Shown: in pieces, positions 49,177 to 61,420 of the stretch
Layout: each line of letters starts with the position of its first letter
Numbering within the stretch: the first letter of the stretch is position 1
Source of the DNA: Chamaea fasciata
Lineage: Eukaryota > Chordata > Aves > Passeriformes > Sylviidae
DNA: 64,000 nt
Reading direction: 5' to 3'
Assembly: GCA_029207755.1 (NCBI GenBank)
Contig: JARCOQ010000011.1
Span: 24,269,212-24,333,211, forward strand
The notes under the pieces: model-generated
Told to the model about the DNA's origin: nothing
Databases searched by the model: none
The model's input: only the letters and a program-made list of their open reading frames with translations
Program-made: the position numbers and the translations under genes

Positions 49177-52138
49177 CACCCTAACCCATGTATGCACATG
49201 GGGTACAGGAAGAGAAATCACACAAAGAAAGTGATCTGGATGATGATAAGCACATGGCTCACTGGAAGAGGGGGGCCCAGGGTAAAAACTTCAGGCATCT
49301 AAATCCCACTGATTTTCCATGACAGCTGGGTGCCTGACACTCAAACTCCTTAAAAAGCCCATCTCCCACAGTCACTGCTGTTCTCCCTGTCCTGCCAAGC
49401 AGTATCCTGTAAAACCAAGGCTCTCTGTGTCCCACAGTCAACTCTCCTTCACAAATAAGAGTATCTCAGCCAAACAATTTAAGTCACAGCAAGTAATGAC
49501 CTGCTCTGTGCCTGTCCCGAAGGGCCACCTTCCTTAGCTCCACTTGCCAGCAGTGCCTGCCCACAAGCCAGCACAAGCTGAGCCTTAAACATTTAGCAAG
49601 CACAGCTTTACAGATGTTTCGTCTTCCCCAGGGACAGTCCAGTTTAATTTCTCTCTCGCAGACTCAAAGGCCTCAGTTATACTTATCTCAGTCATTCTGG
49701 CTACGCTCGTTTTTAGCCATATAGGGTCAAACCTGCAGCTGATAAATTGGCCTCTGGAAGCCTGGCAAGGAGACAAGTCCGTTTGCTGGGTCTACTGTGC
49801 CTCCTTTGATTTCCAGCAGCCACACCCGATGTCGTTGTTAAACACGGGCTTTCAGCTTGAAAGCTCTGGAAAGTATAATATGCCTCTATGCCCCAAAGCT
49901 CTAAGTGTGGGTAAAATGGATTGCTGAAATAGTCCTTTGCCTGAAATAGCAATGTATTCAAGCAAAAAAAATATTTTTTAAGCCTCAAAATGGACACAGA
50001 TTAGAATTATGACTGACCAAGAGATGGGAAGACCCTTAAGACATATTTGTGAAATTTATGATAGAAACAACTCTATTAAAATCAATGTACATGAACCAAG
50101 GTTCTGGTCTTAGTGTTCAAAGGGTGTATGACCATTTTTCTTAAAATTTACACCCACATGGATCAGAGGGATTGCCAGCAAAACCGTAGGATGTTGACTG
50201 ACATAAAACCTTTGTAAAGTTAGAATTAGACACAGGGACGGTGCTGATAAGCATCATTTTCACAGTGAACTGCAAATTGTTCACACAGATAGCACTCCAG
50301 TTTTGAAATCCAAGATGGCCTCTTCAAATTCCAATAATTAGCCCCACCGCAAACGGGGTGAAATAAAAAATGAGGCCGCTGATAAGGGAACAGATGAGAT
50401 TATGTTATGTGGAAGCTTGGAAGCTTAGATATTATTCTCCATGAAATTCTTCACCACTATTTTACAATAAAAACATGAGCAAGCTTCAAAGGAAACCCAG
50501 GAGTAAAGGTTAATTGCTACTAAAAGGCCAGGGTGGACACCTGTGTTTGCACTTTTGTCACAACCTTGCCCACCAGCAGGAAAGAGCCCACGTGGCTGGG
50601 GATGTGCCTGATGAGGACGGGAGCACAACGTGCCAAGGCCTGGGGTCATTCCAAGACCAAGAGAGGCCTCCTGTGCATGGCTAGGAGGAGGAGAGGACTT
50701 CCTTCCATTAGGATGTTTCTTAGTTCAGCCCAGGTTTCCTCTCCAAGAGCAATTAGGTAAGAGGTGCTGATGGCCGAGGCACAGGTTGAACACAGCCAAG
50801 TGCTGCCATCAGAGATGTGACGGGCCTCACGCTCGGCAGGGCTGTGCCTGGCTGCAGCTGACATGCCACTCCATGGCACCTCACAGTGAGCAGACATGCT
50901 GGCCTGGCGCACTTATCTGTGTTTCAGGGCAGCCTTAAACTCAAACTTCTCACAAAGTCTCCCTGGGATCAAGGCTTCACCCAGATCTCCATGGCCAAAG
51001 CCAGTCGTAGCTAACAGAAACATATCCATAGGGAATGCTGTTCTTCCTTTCCTCAGGTTATTTGTGCCTAAGGAGATACATTCCCAAAGTGACTACTGAC
51101 TGCTAAACACTCTAGCACATAAATGCAGTTCTCTGCACTTGGATTCATGCACTTGCCCACCAGTGATTTAATCATAAGCTGGGTTATTCCAGAGGAAAGA
51201 GGCAGGCTGAAAGCAAAGGCATCTAGAGAGCCTAATTCAAAATGCCATCACCTTCTGAACAGGGTAAAGCAAGAGCTGAGATAAATGTCAGAGTGGCTCT
51301 TTGCAGTGAGAAGAGCCACACAGTTTTATGCCTGCAGCTTCTCAAAGGTGAGGTGACCCCTGGTCCCAAAGACCAGACACCACGAGGACACAACTCTATT
51401 TGATGGGAGAATTCCATCACGTGTCCGGAGCTTTGAGCTCGACTAGCTCTGTAGACCCTGCCTTGTACAAGCCTTCAGCCAGGATGCATTAATGACGGCT
51501 TTTGCATGGTAGGATCAGGTGAATTCCTTCTGCAGGAGGTGATGGCAGACCTGAATGTACCACGAACTCCTAAATCGGATCCTTGAAGGAGACGGGTGAG
51601 CATTTATGTTTGCTTGACCTAATATCACCGTTCAGAACAGAGGAAATCAGCCTAGAGTATTTGCAGGGCTATCTGAAAAGGAGACAGGCATTTCCTGTTG
51701 CATACAAATGGACACCTTTATCTGAATTTCTGTTTGAACAATTATTAAAGAAAAAAAACATAACCTGTTACAGGCAGAGACTGATTGATTACAAAATCTA
51801 TCTACATCAGTCTAGAACACAGGAGGTCAAGAAAAGCAGAAAATTAGGAGAAAAAAGCCCATTAGCTTCAAAAGGAGTTCTTAGCCAGTGAACAAAATGG
51901 GAGCCACCTGACTGTCCACACGAGGTAGGCACAGCTCAGAGGGGGCCAGAGGAGATGAGAAGAGGGATCCTTAGCTTTAGAAACATTTAGAGATTGGATT
52001 ACTATCTCCAGGCACAGGAAGGACTCCAGCCAAGGGCGACATTACTCTACTTGAACCCTTTATCAGTCAACATACCTGAAACTGGTTTGTGCTGCTCCCT
52101 TTTTCACAGAACTGTTCTGTGCATCTGGACCTATTCAC

Positions 52139-52212
52139 GGTTATTTATTATTATTTGTATTGTAACACAGTCTGGTACCCCAGGCAGGACCCCATTGTGA
52201 AAAGCACTGGCT
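52139..52212 (+). mobile_element. Ancient interspersed repeat fragment (unclassified, L3/CR1-like tail)
   Basis: The run ttattattatttgtattgta, followed by accccaggcaggacc and ccattgtg and then agcactgg, matches in order a widespread old reptile repeat (tattgtagyacctaggagccccagt...ggaccccattgtgctaggcactg-like). It is short and diverged. I am fairly confident it is a repeat but unsure of the class. Confidence 0.45.
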
Positions 52213-53570
52213 AGACCTAATCAAGTGAGATTAGATTCTAACCAGACTAGGGCCAGAAATTCCCAGTTAGGTGAAAATCATAAAACATGGGAGAGAAACA
52301 CTCTTTTACAAATGGCAAGTTCCATTGTACAACAAAAGAGATTACAAGCACGTTTAGAGATAAACACAGCACTTGAAGCTGTTCTGAATCATTACTTCAA
52401 TTACCAAGGAAAAATACTTTCACAACCATTAGCCTTCAAACACATGGGGATTTTGCATATTTGTATTACTTGACCCTAATACAAGCATGAGAAAACCAAA
52501 GCTGTCCAAAACTCACTCAAAAGGTCCAACCCCAAAAACCACACATGCAACGAGAGCACGGGGGACCAAAGCACCCGTGTGGTGGCCCCAAAGGCCAGAT
52601 TCTGATTTCTCTTACACAACTGTTAAATCTAAAGTAATTACTTTAGACTTCCACCAAGGAATAAAAGAGATCAGCCTCTGTCCTGGAGTTAACCAAAATT
52701 ACTCAAATTTCTTCAGATTGACACTAATGTAACAAAATGAGAGGAAAATGTGGTGCCCAGATTTCAGCCTTGCCTTCATGCTCGTGACACTGCTGATCAC
52801 AGAGGGCATTCTCCCAGCAGAGCTCCCACACCTCAGCCCTGAGCCACAGCGAGCAGACCTTCTGCGTGCCGGCAGAAGAGGGAGTTGTAGGAAAAGCTGA
52901 GCGGACAAAGGCAGGGGGAAAAGACAGCTCGAGGAGGCCCGAGCACGGCTTTGGGGCTGAAATACACAAATCACCAGCTCCTCATGGTGCTGCACCTTGG
53001 GCAGCAGTATCTACACGAAATGCAAAGAGAGCTCAGCCGGGGCCACCTCTGGAGCACCCCGTGCCAAAGACATCGGGTGGCCTCAGTCTGTGCCTCATGG
53101 CAAGGTGCACATCAGCAAGAACAGAGCAGATAATTCGCATTAAAAACCCTTCCTGTGTGGGAAGCAGCCTTTGCTTCTCAAATCACAGTGTCTGCAGAAA
53201 ACAACCCTGAAACGAGAGGCTCACACTGCCAGCAGAAGGGAGTTCCTGATGAGCACCAAGCACTCGGGAGAAATCCGTCCCCAGACAAATGAGAAAAGAA
53301 GCCGAACGCTCTCTAAAGCTTCAGGTCTTTAAGAGAGGATAATTTCAGCATTGCCAAGTGTTGGTACTAGACCAGCAAAGTTATAATACAGTAACTGTGT
53401 AGGGACCTGCCTGTGGTCTCTGGCAATTCTCACCATCAGCCCCTACAATAACTAGTAGCATTTGGTGCTCTGTCTAGTGTCATTCATGTCTAATTGAGCA
53501 ACACAGTCAAAAGCATCTGATGGGGACCAGACGCTGGCTTTTAATTAGGGTCCAGCACTGAGAGACTGTG

Positions 53571-53661
53571 GGTCAAATTCGACTTTCATTTGCACAGGAG
53601 CTGCTCTCCTTGATGTGGGGGGGAAAGCTGCACCTGCATAACTGAAGAGTAAAATTTGGCC
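53571..53661. repeat. Imperfect inverted repeat, fold-back (MITE-like) relic
   Basis: The left arm (53571-53601, starting ggtcaaattcgac) and the right arm (53630-53661, ending gtaaaatttggcc) are reverse complements over about 31 bp with a few mismatches and short gaps, around a 28-bp spacer. The outer ends GGYCAAATT and AATTTGGCC are the best matched part. The layout is that of a small non-autonomous fold-back transposon, and the wording resembles ancient inverted repeats I know from turtle and crocodile genomes. The family name is not established here. Confidence 0.65.
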
Positions 53662-54512
53662 GCTTGTGTTCCTGTGCACTTTTCCATATAAATTACTGTA
53701 CTACATGCAGCAACAAAGGTTTATAAATGTTGGCTGGCACGCACTGAATTTATTTACAAGTTAAGTCTAATTTTTATTTATAGTTCCAGTACAATCATCC
53801 CTGGTAGAAATATTTATGTTATCTGTACTTCTGGTCTGTTAGAGCCTACTGCAATCATAAACATGGCTGAAAAATTATTCGCAGTTAGCAGGGTTTAAAC
53901 TACCCATTATATCACTAGCTAGTGCCAATAAACTTTGGTGCTGGTTGATAAAGTTTCCTCAATGGAATAAATATATATTTGACTTTCAAAACCTTTCCTG
54001 GGTTACACAGAGTGGGGGGTAAGAGAAGAGGGAAATGCCAGCTGTAGGATTTGATATACTGAGAGCCAGATCTGCAGCTAGCAAGGAGTCTGGAGAGATC
54101 CACACGGGCTGGGAGGCAGCCTAAAGCGTGCTGAAACTCTAACTAATAGCTTAAATTTGTATCTTGGTAAGATATTTCAACTGAGGGGAGCTGCAGCAGC
54201 TAACACATGCTCACTAATGCCCTTCACGACTCTCTATATGGAGTAGACCCAAGGGCGGGGTGGAAAATCTGACTTGAAATTTTTAGCCCTGAGTACTGGT
54301 CACTGCTAAGGGAGGAAAAATGGATTAGGGGAACCAGCTTTGGTTCATTGTTTGATTGCCATAATGGTAAACACGACATTTATTCTCACTCTGACACGGC
54401 ACAAGAAGCCAACCAGCTCAGAACAAAACTAAGGACAAGAAGGTTAAACGTGAATTAGTGAGACCAGCCACTCATACACAGAAAATACCGATTAGGAGCA
54501 AAATTCAACTAA

Positions 54513-54735
54513 ATCTGTATCAGCTGGGGTAAAACAGAAAAGGTAATGCACTTGAACAGTCCCTTACACAGTGAAAAACTATTGCTGTAAAAGAACATTT
54601 TTAAATCAAAACAATCACTTAAACCTACAGTGTTATAATCAACATAAATGAAACTTTATCTCGATGTGATAAATCAGTGTAACTGAACTTCATTTTACTC
54701 ATTAGTAGACCTTTGCTGTTTTACACTGAGATGTG
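54513..54735. repeat. Degraded fold-back repeat relics
   Basis: Two parts are visible. At 54513-54545, tatcagctggggtaaaacag resembles the arm of an ancient reptile-type inverted repeat (cagctggtgtaaatcag-like). At 54666-54735, an 8-bp CAGTGTAA (54675-54682) faces TTACACTG (54721-54728) within weaker flanking complementarity. Together they look like eroded members of the same type of element as at 53.57 kb. Confidence 0.42.
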
Positions 54736-55126
54736 TCACAAAGTAGCACTGCAAATCACATGCCTCTTTCCAGCAGAAAGCAGTAATAAAAGATGACTAT
54801 TCTACCAAATTATAATGAAGACAGATAACAGAGTGAATTATAAAACAAAGGTTATAGATAGAGACTGAGCCTTGTAGAGGTAATGACTTTTAATTGGATT
54901 GAGTTTATCATATTTTCAGAGGTACAGCACAACCAGAAGAAAGGATTAGAATTATTTCCACATTTCATTATTTGGCATAATGAGAAAACAGAGGGAGGTC
55001 CACATCCCTGATGTGTTTGGTAAGCCACAGGAGATGTTGAACATGTCAGTATCCGGTAGAGTACGGTCCTGAGACACAAATGCATTCGCTCCCTTATAAT
55101 GCGGCAAAGTGTAATCACTTGAAAAG

Positions 55127-55145
55127 AAAAAAAAAAAAAAAAAAA
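55127..55145. repeat. Poly-A run (19)
   Basis: Nineteen consecutive A preceded by gaaaag, about 340 bp before the CR1 tail. Confidence 0.93.
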
Positions 55146-55485
55146 GGATAGGGAAAAAAAGCCAGGTCATGAAGTTTTGTTTCAAAAGCACATTATGAAT
55201 AAAAAGGAATTTAACCCCTTCCTGCCAGCAGGCACTTCAGCACTAGCCTGCAAACACCCATCCATCTGCTTTGAGGAGCTGAGCGATACTCACTCTAAGC
55301 ACCAGGAGCTTAAAAAGAATGAACCAGTGACACCTCAGTGACCCCATCCTCTCTCTCACACCATCAGGGCAAAAACACCCTGGGGGAGACACTGCAGAGG
55401 GGACCTGCACTGTCCCAATCCCAAAGAGACTGCACTCAACCTGAGAAGAGGAGGGAATACAGACCAGTGGGGAGAAAGCAGCTCA

Positions 55486-55566
55486 GAATATCCTGAGTTG
55501 GAAGGGACCTGCAAGAATCATCAAGTCCAAGCCCTGGCCTTTTGCAGGACATTCCCAAAATGCTAG
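55486..55566 (-). mobile_element. CR1 LINE tail fragment
   Basis: About 80 bp on the plus strand match the reverse complement of an avian CR1 3' end: tcctgagttggaagggacct, then atcatcaagtccaa, ccctggcc and gcaggac. It has the same minus orientation as the other CR1 copy. It is short and diverged, so probably an old insertion. Confidence 0.85.
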
Positions 55567-58367
55567 GGATAAAAGAGCAAGATCTGAGAGATTAGCAGAA
55601 AAGGATGTACCTGCTCCTGAGCTATGCCCAAGTATTCCAGGGAGGGATGGACTTTTGGGGAGTTGCTTTGGGAAAACCGAGCTGCCGCAGAGCAGAGTTT
55701 CGCACCAGCAGCCAGACAGCTTTTTAATTAAGCAATTACAGTGAGAGAGTATTAATTATACTCGAGTGACACTGTGATACACTGTAGTTAAGTCCTTGAA
55801 GCACTAACAGAAGTACTCATAACAAATACACTAATCAGGAAAAGTATCGGATAATTAATCCTACAATACTGTCCACTTCAAAAACTCAAGGTCTGGCAAG
55901 ACTGGCTTCCAGCATTTGTTTCCGAGGAGATACAAGGCCACAATTTTTCCTGCAAGCAACTCCTCAGCAGAAGGTCACCCAGTAACATGCAGGATGTACT
56001 TAGCTGATTGGAAAATCATGAATCTAAAGAGCAACTATATTTCGTATCAGGTGTATTTTGCAGCATTCTGGGACATCGGTACATGTTTATATTCACTATA
56101 TTTTTTTTAATTTTTACCAAAACACCCCTTTGGAACAGTTTTATTTCATCACATGTGTGTACACATTTATTCCTGTATGACAGCGCTGGTTTGGGTGGGA
56201 TTACTCTAAAACTTGAATGAATTTTTTTTTCCCATTTGTCTCCATGTAACCCAGAGCTTTGGCTGGCACACTTTGACAAGTTCTTCTCATTGATATGTCA
56301 CTCAAAAAACCCACACATTTTCAGAATGTGATGAACAAAAATCTTTGTTTCATTTTTTTCCAAAAAAAACCATTCTGAACTGGATTTATCTACATTATCT
56401 CCACCACCAATTTGTTCCGTACCCTGCTCATTCCTCAAAGCAATTCCACAGTTTTTTCTGACATAATTCTACCTGTGCCAGCCACATATTTTAAATAAAC
56501 ACTAATTAATGCTTAATCTCAACAAGATACTCATGGTTGATAAAATATATTTGTGTTTCCTGCCCCATTTCAGAAGGCTGGCCTGTCCCAACAAACAGGA
56601 TTTCTCTTAATTCCAGTGAGACTTTTGTCTGAGTTTACCAAAATGTTCATTTCAGTGGTGATGCAGATAAGGTTTGCCCATGGAACTGACACCATTTACT
56701 GCAGGCATCCAAGCACAAATGGGAAAAAGCTACTTGCTGCCCTACAGCAAGCCCCAAACTCCATGGTAGGATGACTTCAAACAAGGATGGAGGCAAAAGG
56801 AAACTACACCCATTGAGTACAGCTAAATTCTCAGTTACCTTTCTAAGATCGTTTGTTTTTCTAGGAAGCGTGGCATCCATCAGTGCAAGGAGCTACAAGA
56901 ATCTGTAGCAATTATTTTTCTTGGCCTTTGCATAAGAGGACAAGGGGAAACACCAGGGTTTTTGCAGCCAAGACATCTACACAGAGATAAAATGGGGGCC
57001 CAGCTCCTCCATCTTCACAGGCTTCATGTGCTTCAGCTCAGCTTAAGATGCTGCACGGCCTCAGAGCCAGCGGCCACAGCTCCCTCCCCATGCCCTGTCT
57101 GCATCCTCTGCTGCAGGAAAGTGCTTGCAAAACAGAAGTTAGCTTCCCCTGAAAATCCTTCATTTCCTCTCCACTCTTCCCCCCCAATTTTCCCTCCCAT
57201 TTTTCAGAGATGTTTGATTTTCTTTCCCATGTTATTACCAAAAAAAAAAAATTGTGAAAAAGGAAAACATTCAGAGAAGTTAAAAGTCCAAATCCCAAAT
57301 ATTAGAGCTCAGAGTTTTGCTGAGCAATCAGGAGACTTGTTTAAAAAGGAAAAGTGTTTGCAGAAATCTGGCAAATCTAGGATGTTGTCACCTCTTTCCT
57401 ATAAAATCGTTCCTCGTGTAATTTGGAAACTCCACCAAGGGTGTTTGTCTGGCCGTATTTTACCTAGCACGCCTCTGAAGGGTGAGTTCTCTGTGATTCA
57501 GTGCTTGGAGGTTTTTAACACTGTCTAAGAGCTTTCCACTCTTGCCTCTCTCCCATGCTGGTGGTCCATAGTGTTGCTGGGAGGTGCCTGTTCTCTCTTT
57601 AACACATATTTTCAACCTCAGCCAAAAGCACTTTGCTACTCCCTTCACTTGGACACAGAGCAATACCTCACTCTGTTCGCCCCTTTTCCCTTTTCTTTGT
57701 AGGAAAATGAGCAAAATGGATTACATCCATCTGCACTGTTGAACTCATAGGGGAAACTTCTGGAACTCTCAAGAACCAAGAGACAGCCCATGTCTCATGT
57801 TTGGAGAGTTCCATGCAAGCCAAAGCTCCACACAGGCAGATACCACAGGCACAGAAACCAGTGGGGAGTTTTTGGCCAGCAAAGCCCGGAGTTTTCCAAG
57901 CCCAGCTAGTCAGAAAAAGATCGAGAAGATATTTCAGCAGACGCAGGACTAACAGGAAAGACCTCCTGGGCTCTCAGCTCCCTGCGTCCAGCAAACCACA
58001 GAGTCTTTGCTTATACTGGGAGCGGGCAGCCCTGACACTGCACACTCAGTTGCTTTGGCAAACGTATCCAGTAACAAATTCCCCCATTCCCTCTTGGGTT
58101 TCCCATTTCTTCCACAGGATCATATTATCTCATTTGCCTCAGATGAGCTCCATGGTGAATAGCTCATCTCTCCCCAGTGCTTTGAAGATGCAAAGCAGGA
58201 CAGTATGGAAATGCCAAGTGTTCCCGTAGCACCAGTAGCCTGCTGGAAGTGACAGTCCTTATTCTGATCACATCCCCCCTCCAAAATCAACAGTGACACC
58301 AGTGTGAAACCAGAACGAGACTCCCGCTGTGAAACAGTTAACATCAGTTAGATCTATTTTGACTTTT

Positions 58368-58395
58368 AAAAAAAGAAAAAGAAAAAAAAAAAAAA
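58368..58395. repeat. A-rich tract
   Basis: A-runs interrupted by two G bases, 28 bp in all. Confidence 0.9.
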
Positions 58396-58773
58396 GACTG
58401 GGACTACAGTTTATTTTACATGGCTTCCTGGTCAAAGCCTCAATCGTTTTGTAGATATTTATTAATATATATTAACTGTAAAGAAAGTTAACTGCTAATG
58501 TAATTTATTCCCCTCTTTGTTCCATACACCTTGTATTGCTTTCTCTGAAGCTGTTGATCTTGGAGAATCAGAGGGGTCCTGGGGAGCTGCTAACAGAGAG
58601 CAATAAATCAGCACTCTGAAAGCTTCTGGTTCATCCCAATAACTTGGAAGAAAATTTGAAAAATAATCTTTTTCTTTTTTTCTTTCCCCTTTCCAAACTG
58701 CCTATCTTCACAAGCTCTATTGTTTTCATGTGCAGGCTGATATATGACAGCTTAAATAAATACATAGTTCTTA

Positions 58774-58825
58774 ATGGAGTAAATTCAGCCTTCGTGTAAT
58801 TGGATGCCATGCCATTAGAGACCTT
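58774..58825. repeat. Possible ancient interspersed repeat fragment
   Basis: The segment ggagtaaattcagccttcg, followed by tgtaattggatgccatg, resembles one arm of the fold-back family (caaattcagccctgrtgtaactccattg-like). The second arm is not clear. Confidence 0.35.
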
Positions 58826-60163
58826 GGCCCAGGCAGTGCTCTCCATCCCCAAGGATCTCACAGGACCCTTCAGACTCAAACTAACAGGAGGTTGTTATAT
58901 ACTTCAATTCTACCTATTATGTCACTGTGGACTAATCCTCTGTTATAAAGAGTACTTAACTTTATATCTATTTATGTTTACGGACGTGGATTTAAGTACT
59001 GTTTATAATGACAAGGATGTATATATACAACATGTATATGTAATATAATATATATATAAACACAGAGACACATCCTAAATCATAGAAGTGGTGGAGTCCT
59101 TGAGCTAAAATGGCTTGAGAAGCTGAGGGGGTTTTATGTCAGGAAAATAATGTGGCTTTTCCTGAAATTGTTCTGAAAGTGACTTGAATTCCTTCTGTCC
59201 AAATTAGAGCCAAAAATGCTGAGAAATTTTCAGGCTAGACCATTACACCTCACAAAGCCGTAAGTGGTCATCCGAGAGATCTTGTGTTAGATACCCCTCA
59301 CTGCAGCACCAGTGTCCCTACCAGGAAAGAGAGAATTGCAGTGAAACAATTTGCTGCTCACAAAAGACACTTCCCAGGGTGATGAAGTGGAAGGAACAAA
59401 TTGCATTTTAAAGTTTTCCCTGGTAAGCTTGTTAGAAACTCAAGTCAAATAAAAGCAACCGTTCCTATAGAGCACTTTTCAAAGCAAGTATCAAACTGGT
59501 ATTTAGCTGACCTTCTGCACACTCTGGTGAACAAGTTTGGTAGGATCACGCATAACTCCAAGGACATCAGAGGCCAAAAATCCAAAATTGTCCTGGGAAG
59601 GCGTTGGAAGAGGTCTCAGAGCACATCCATGTCTCCATCTCACCGACCGCGGCCGTGGAGGTGAACAGAACCAACCCGTGGTCACCAAACAAATCAGGGG
59701 CATGTTTGGAAAATCAGCAATTTGTCTGGACCTGGCATACCTTGGTCCCTCCTCACAGAGCTGCAGTTCATGTATGGACCACAGCCCACATGGGAAAAGC
59801 TGGAGATGAACAATCGGAGCCTCCCAAGGGCTCTGAAGCAAAGACTGAAATGTGGTGAACCTTGCACAAAAAGCCCATGTTGGGTATGGAGAGAAGTTAC
59901 ATTGTAGTGAGGGCTGTGAGCCATGGAAAAGTCAGCTGGAGGAGGGGAAGTTCAGGGCCAAGCACCAGGATGAGCCTGGCTATGGGATTCCTCCCCAGGG
60001 AACTCTGCTCAGAGCTGGCTGCGCCCCCTTCACACCTCATCATCCTGCTTTTCCTGTTGAAGCCAACACCACTCCTCCCCAAAATCAGTAGAAGAACCAG
60101 AATCTCACTTGTACCAAGCTTGAGGATTCACACAACCAATAGCTCAAAGTTTGAGCAATACTT

Positions 60164-60241
60164 CCAAAAAAAACCCAAAAAACCCCAACCAAACAAACAA
60201 AAAAAAAACCAAAAACAAGCATAAAAACCAAAACAAAACAC
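60164..60241. repeat. A/C-rich low-complexity tract
   Basis: Nearly 80 bp made almost only of A and C, with CCAAA- and CAAA-like units but no fixed period. Confidence 0.9.
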
Positions 60242-60800
60242 CTGAACCAAGTTCTGTGGGGACTGAAAGGACCTCTTAGAAAGTGCCTGCGGAAAGGACA
60301 TGTTCAGGGCTGAGACCACCAGAGATGCTGCCTAGATCCCAGACTGGGCTGACAGTCTCCCACCATGCTGGAGAGCCCATTTCTATCCCCTGCTGCCCAC
60401 CAGGGACTTCATCTCAGGATTAACCTTGTGTTGTCTCACCAGAGGCCAAAGCCCCAACACTCACGCGCCCAGAGGGAATTTTGCTGGAGAAAAAGGGCTC
60501 GACGTGCTTTTTGTCCAGGTATTTTAGCTGAGAGGGGTAAACCCAAAAAATACCATTTGTTGTTTAAAGTGCAAATCCCAGCAACTACTTTGAACAGGAG
60601 CATTTGGTAGTTGACACATCTACGGATGTTTTAAATCATAAGGGCATCCACTCCATTTTAGTTTTAATGTGTTTGTGTGCGAAGTTCTTTGTCATTCCAG
60701 CCCACCTGTCTCAGGGCACAGAAATCAAAAACAGGAGTAACTCTCAAATTTCACCTCAATTTAATCCATCACAGAAAGCAGACTGGTTTTGCACTGTATT

Positions 60801-60822
60801 AAAAAAAAAAAAAAAAAAAAAA
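60801..60822. repeat. Poly-A run (22)
   Basis: Twenty-two consecutive A on the plus strand. Confidence 0.95.
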
Positions 60823-61367
60823 CCACACCAGGACATTTAAACAAAGTGACACAGATCATCAGCAGATCAACTGAAAATGACAGCTCAATCAAACAAATGT
60901 ATGTTGAGAATTTCCACAGGGCAGCTCTAGCTGCAGCCAAACCAAATTTGTTTAGTATACATAAGTTAGCTGCTTAGAAACATTCAGTATGCTGCTAGCC
61001 AGATGATGACTTTCCCAGATAAACTTCTATTTAACCAAATATCCCCCCACCCATGCAAGTGCTGGCAGGGTTTTAATGGATTCTCTTTTGACTTTGCTCT
61101 GGTGGCAGGCTGGTAACAAACCCACCCACATGGCCCTTAACTAAAAATAACTAAAAAGCTGCCTTCAAATAAGTGTTATAACCACCAAAAGGCAGGCAAA
61201 ACTCTATAATCCTGATGGAGTGCTTCTGGCTGCCAATTAATTCACAAAGTGGCATGAGGGTGAAATACAAATTATGAACTTGGGAAGCACCAGAGAAAAC
61301 TGCACATCCTGTGTCATATATCAAGCAAACAGAGACGAGGAGATTTGTCTGATTCCTCTTTTAAGGC

Positions 61368-61420
61368 AAGGTATTCCTCTTGAAATCAATGAAAAATCTC
61401 CTATTGATTCCAGAAATGCC
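61368..61420. repeat. Short inverted repeat, ancient fold-back relic
   Basis: The sequence ttgaaatcaatgaaaa is followed after a few bases by cctattgattccag, giving inverted arms TTGAAATCAAT and ATTGATTCCAG around a short spacer. The wording is that of an old amniote repeat whose centre reads like TGAAGTCAATGGRAAAACTCC followed by its inverted partner. Strongly diverged. Confidence 0.5.

Noticed and set aside
56962..57528. Open frame of 188 codons on the plus strand.
   Set aside because: The longest frame in the window, but its composition matches the intron, it has no recognisable domain, and it runs through an A-run at 57240. It is most likely chance.
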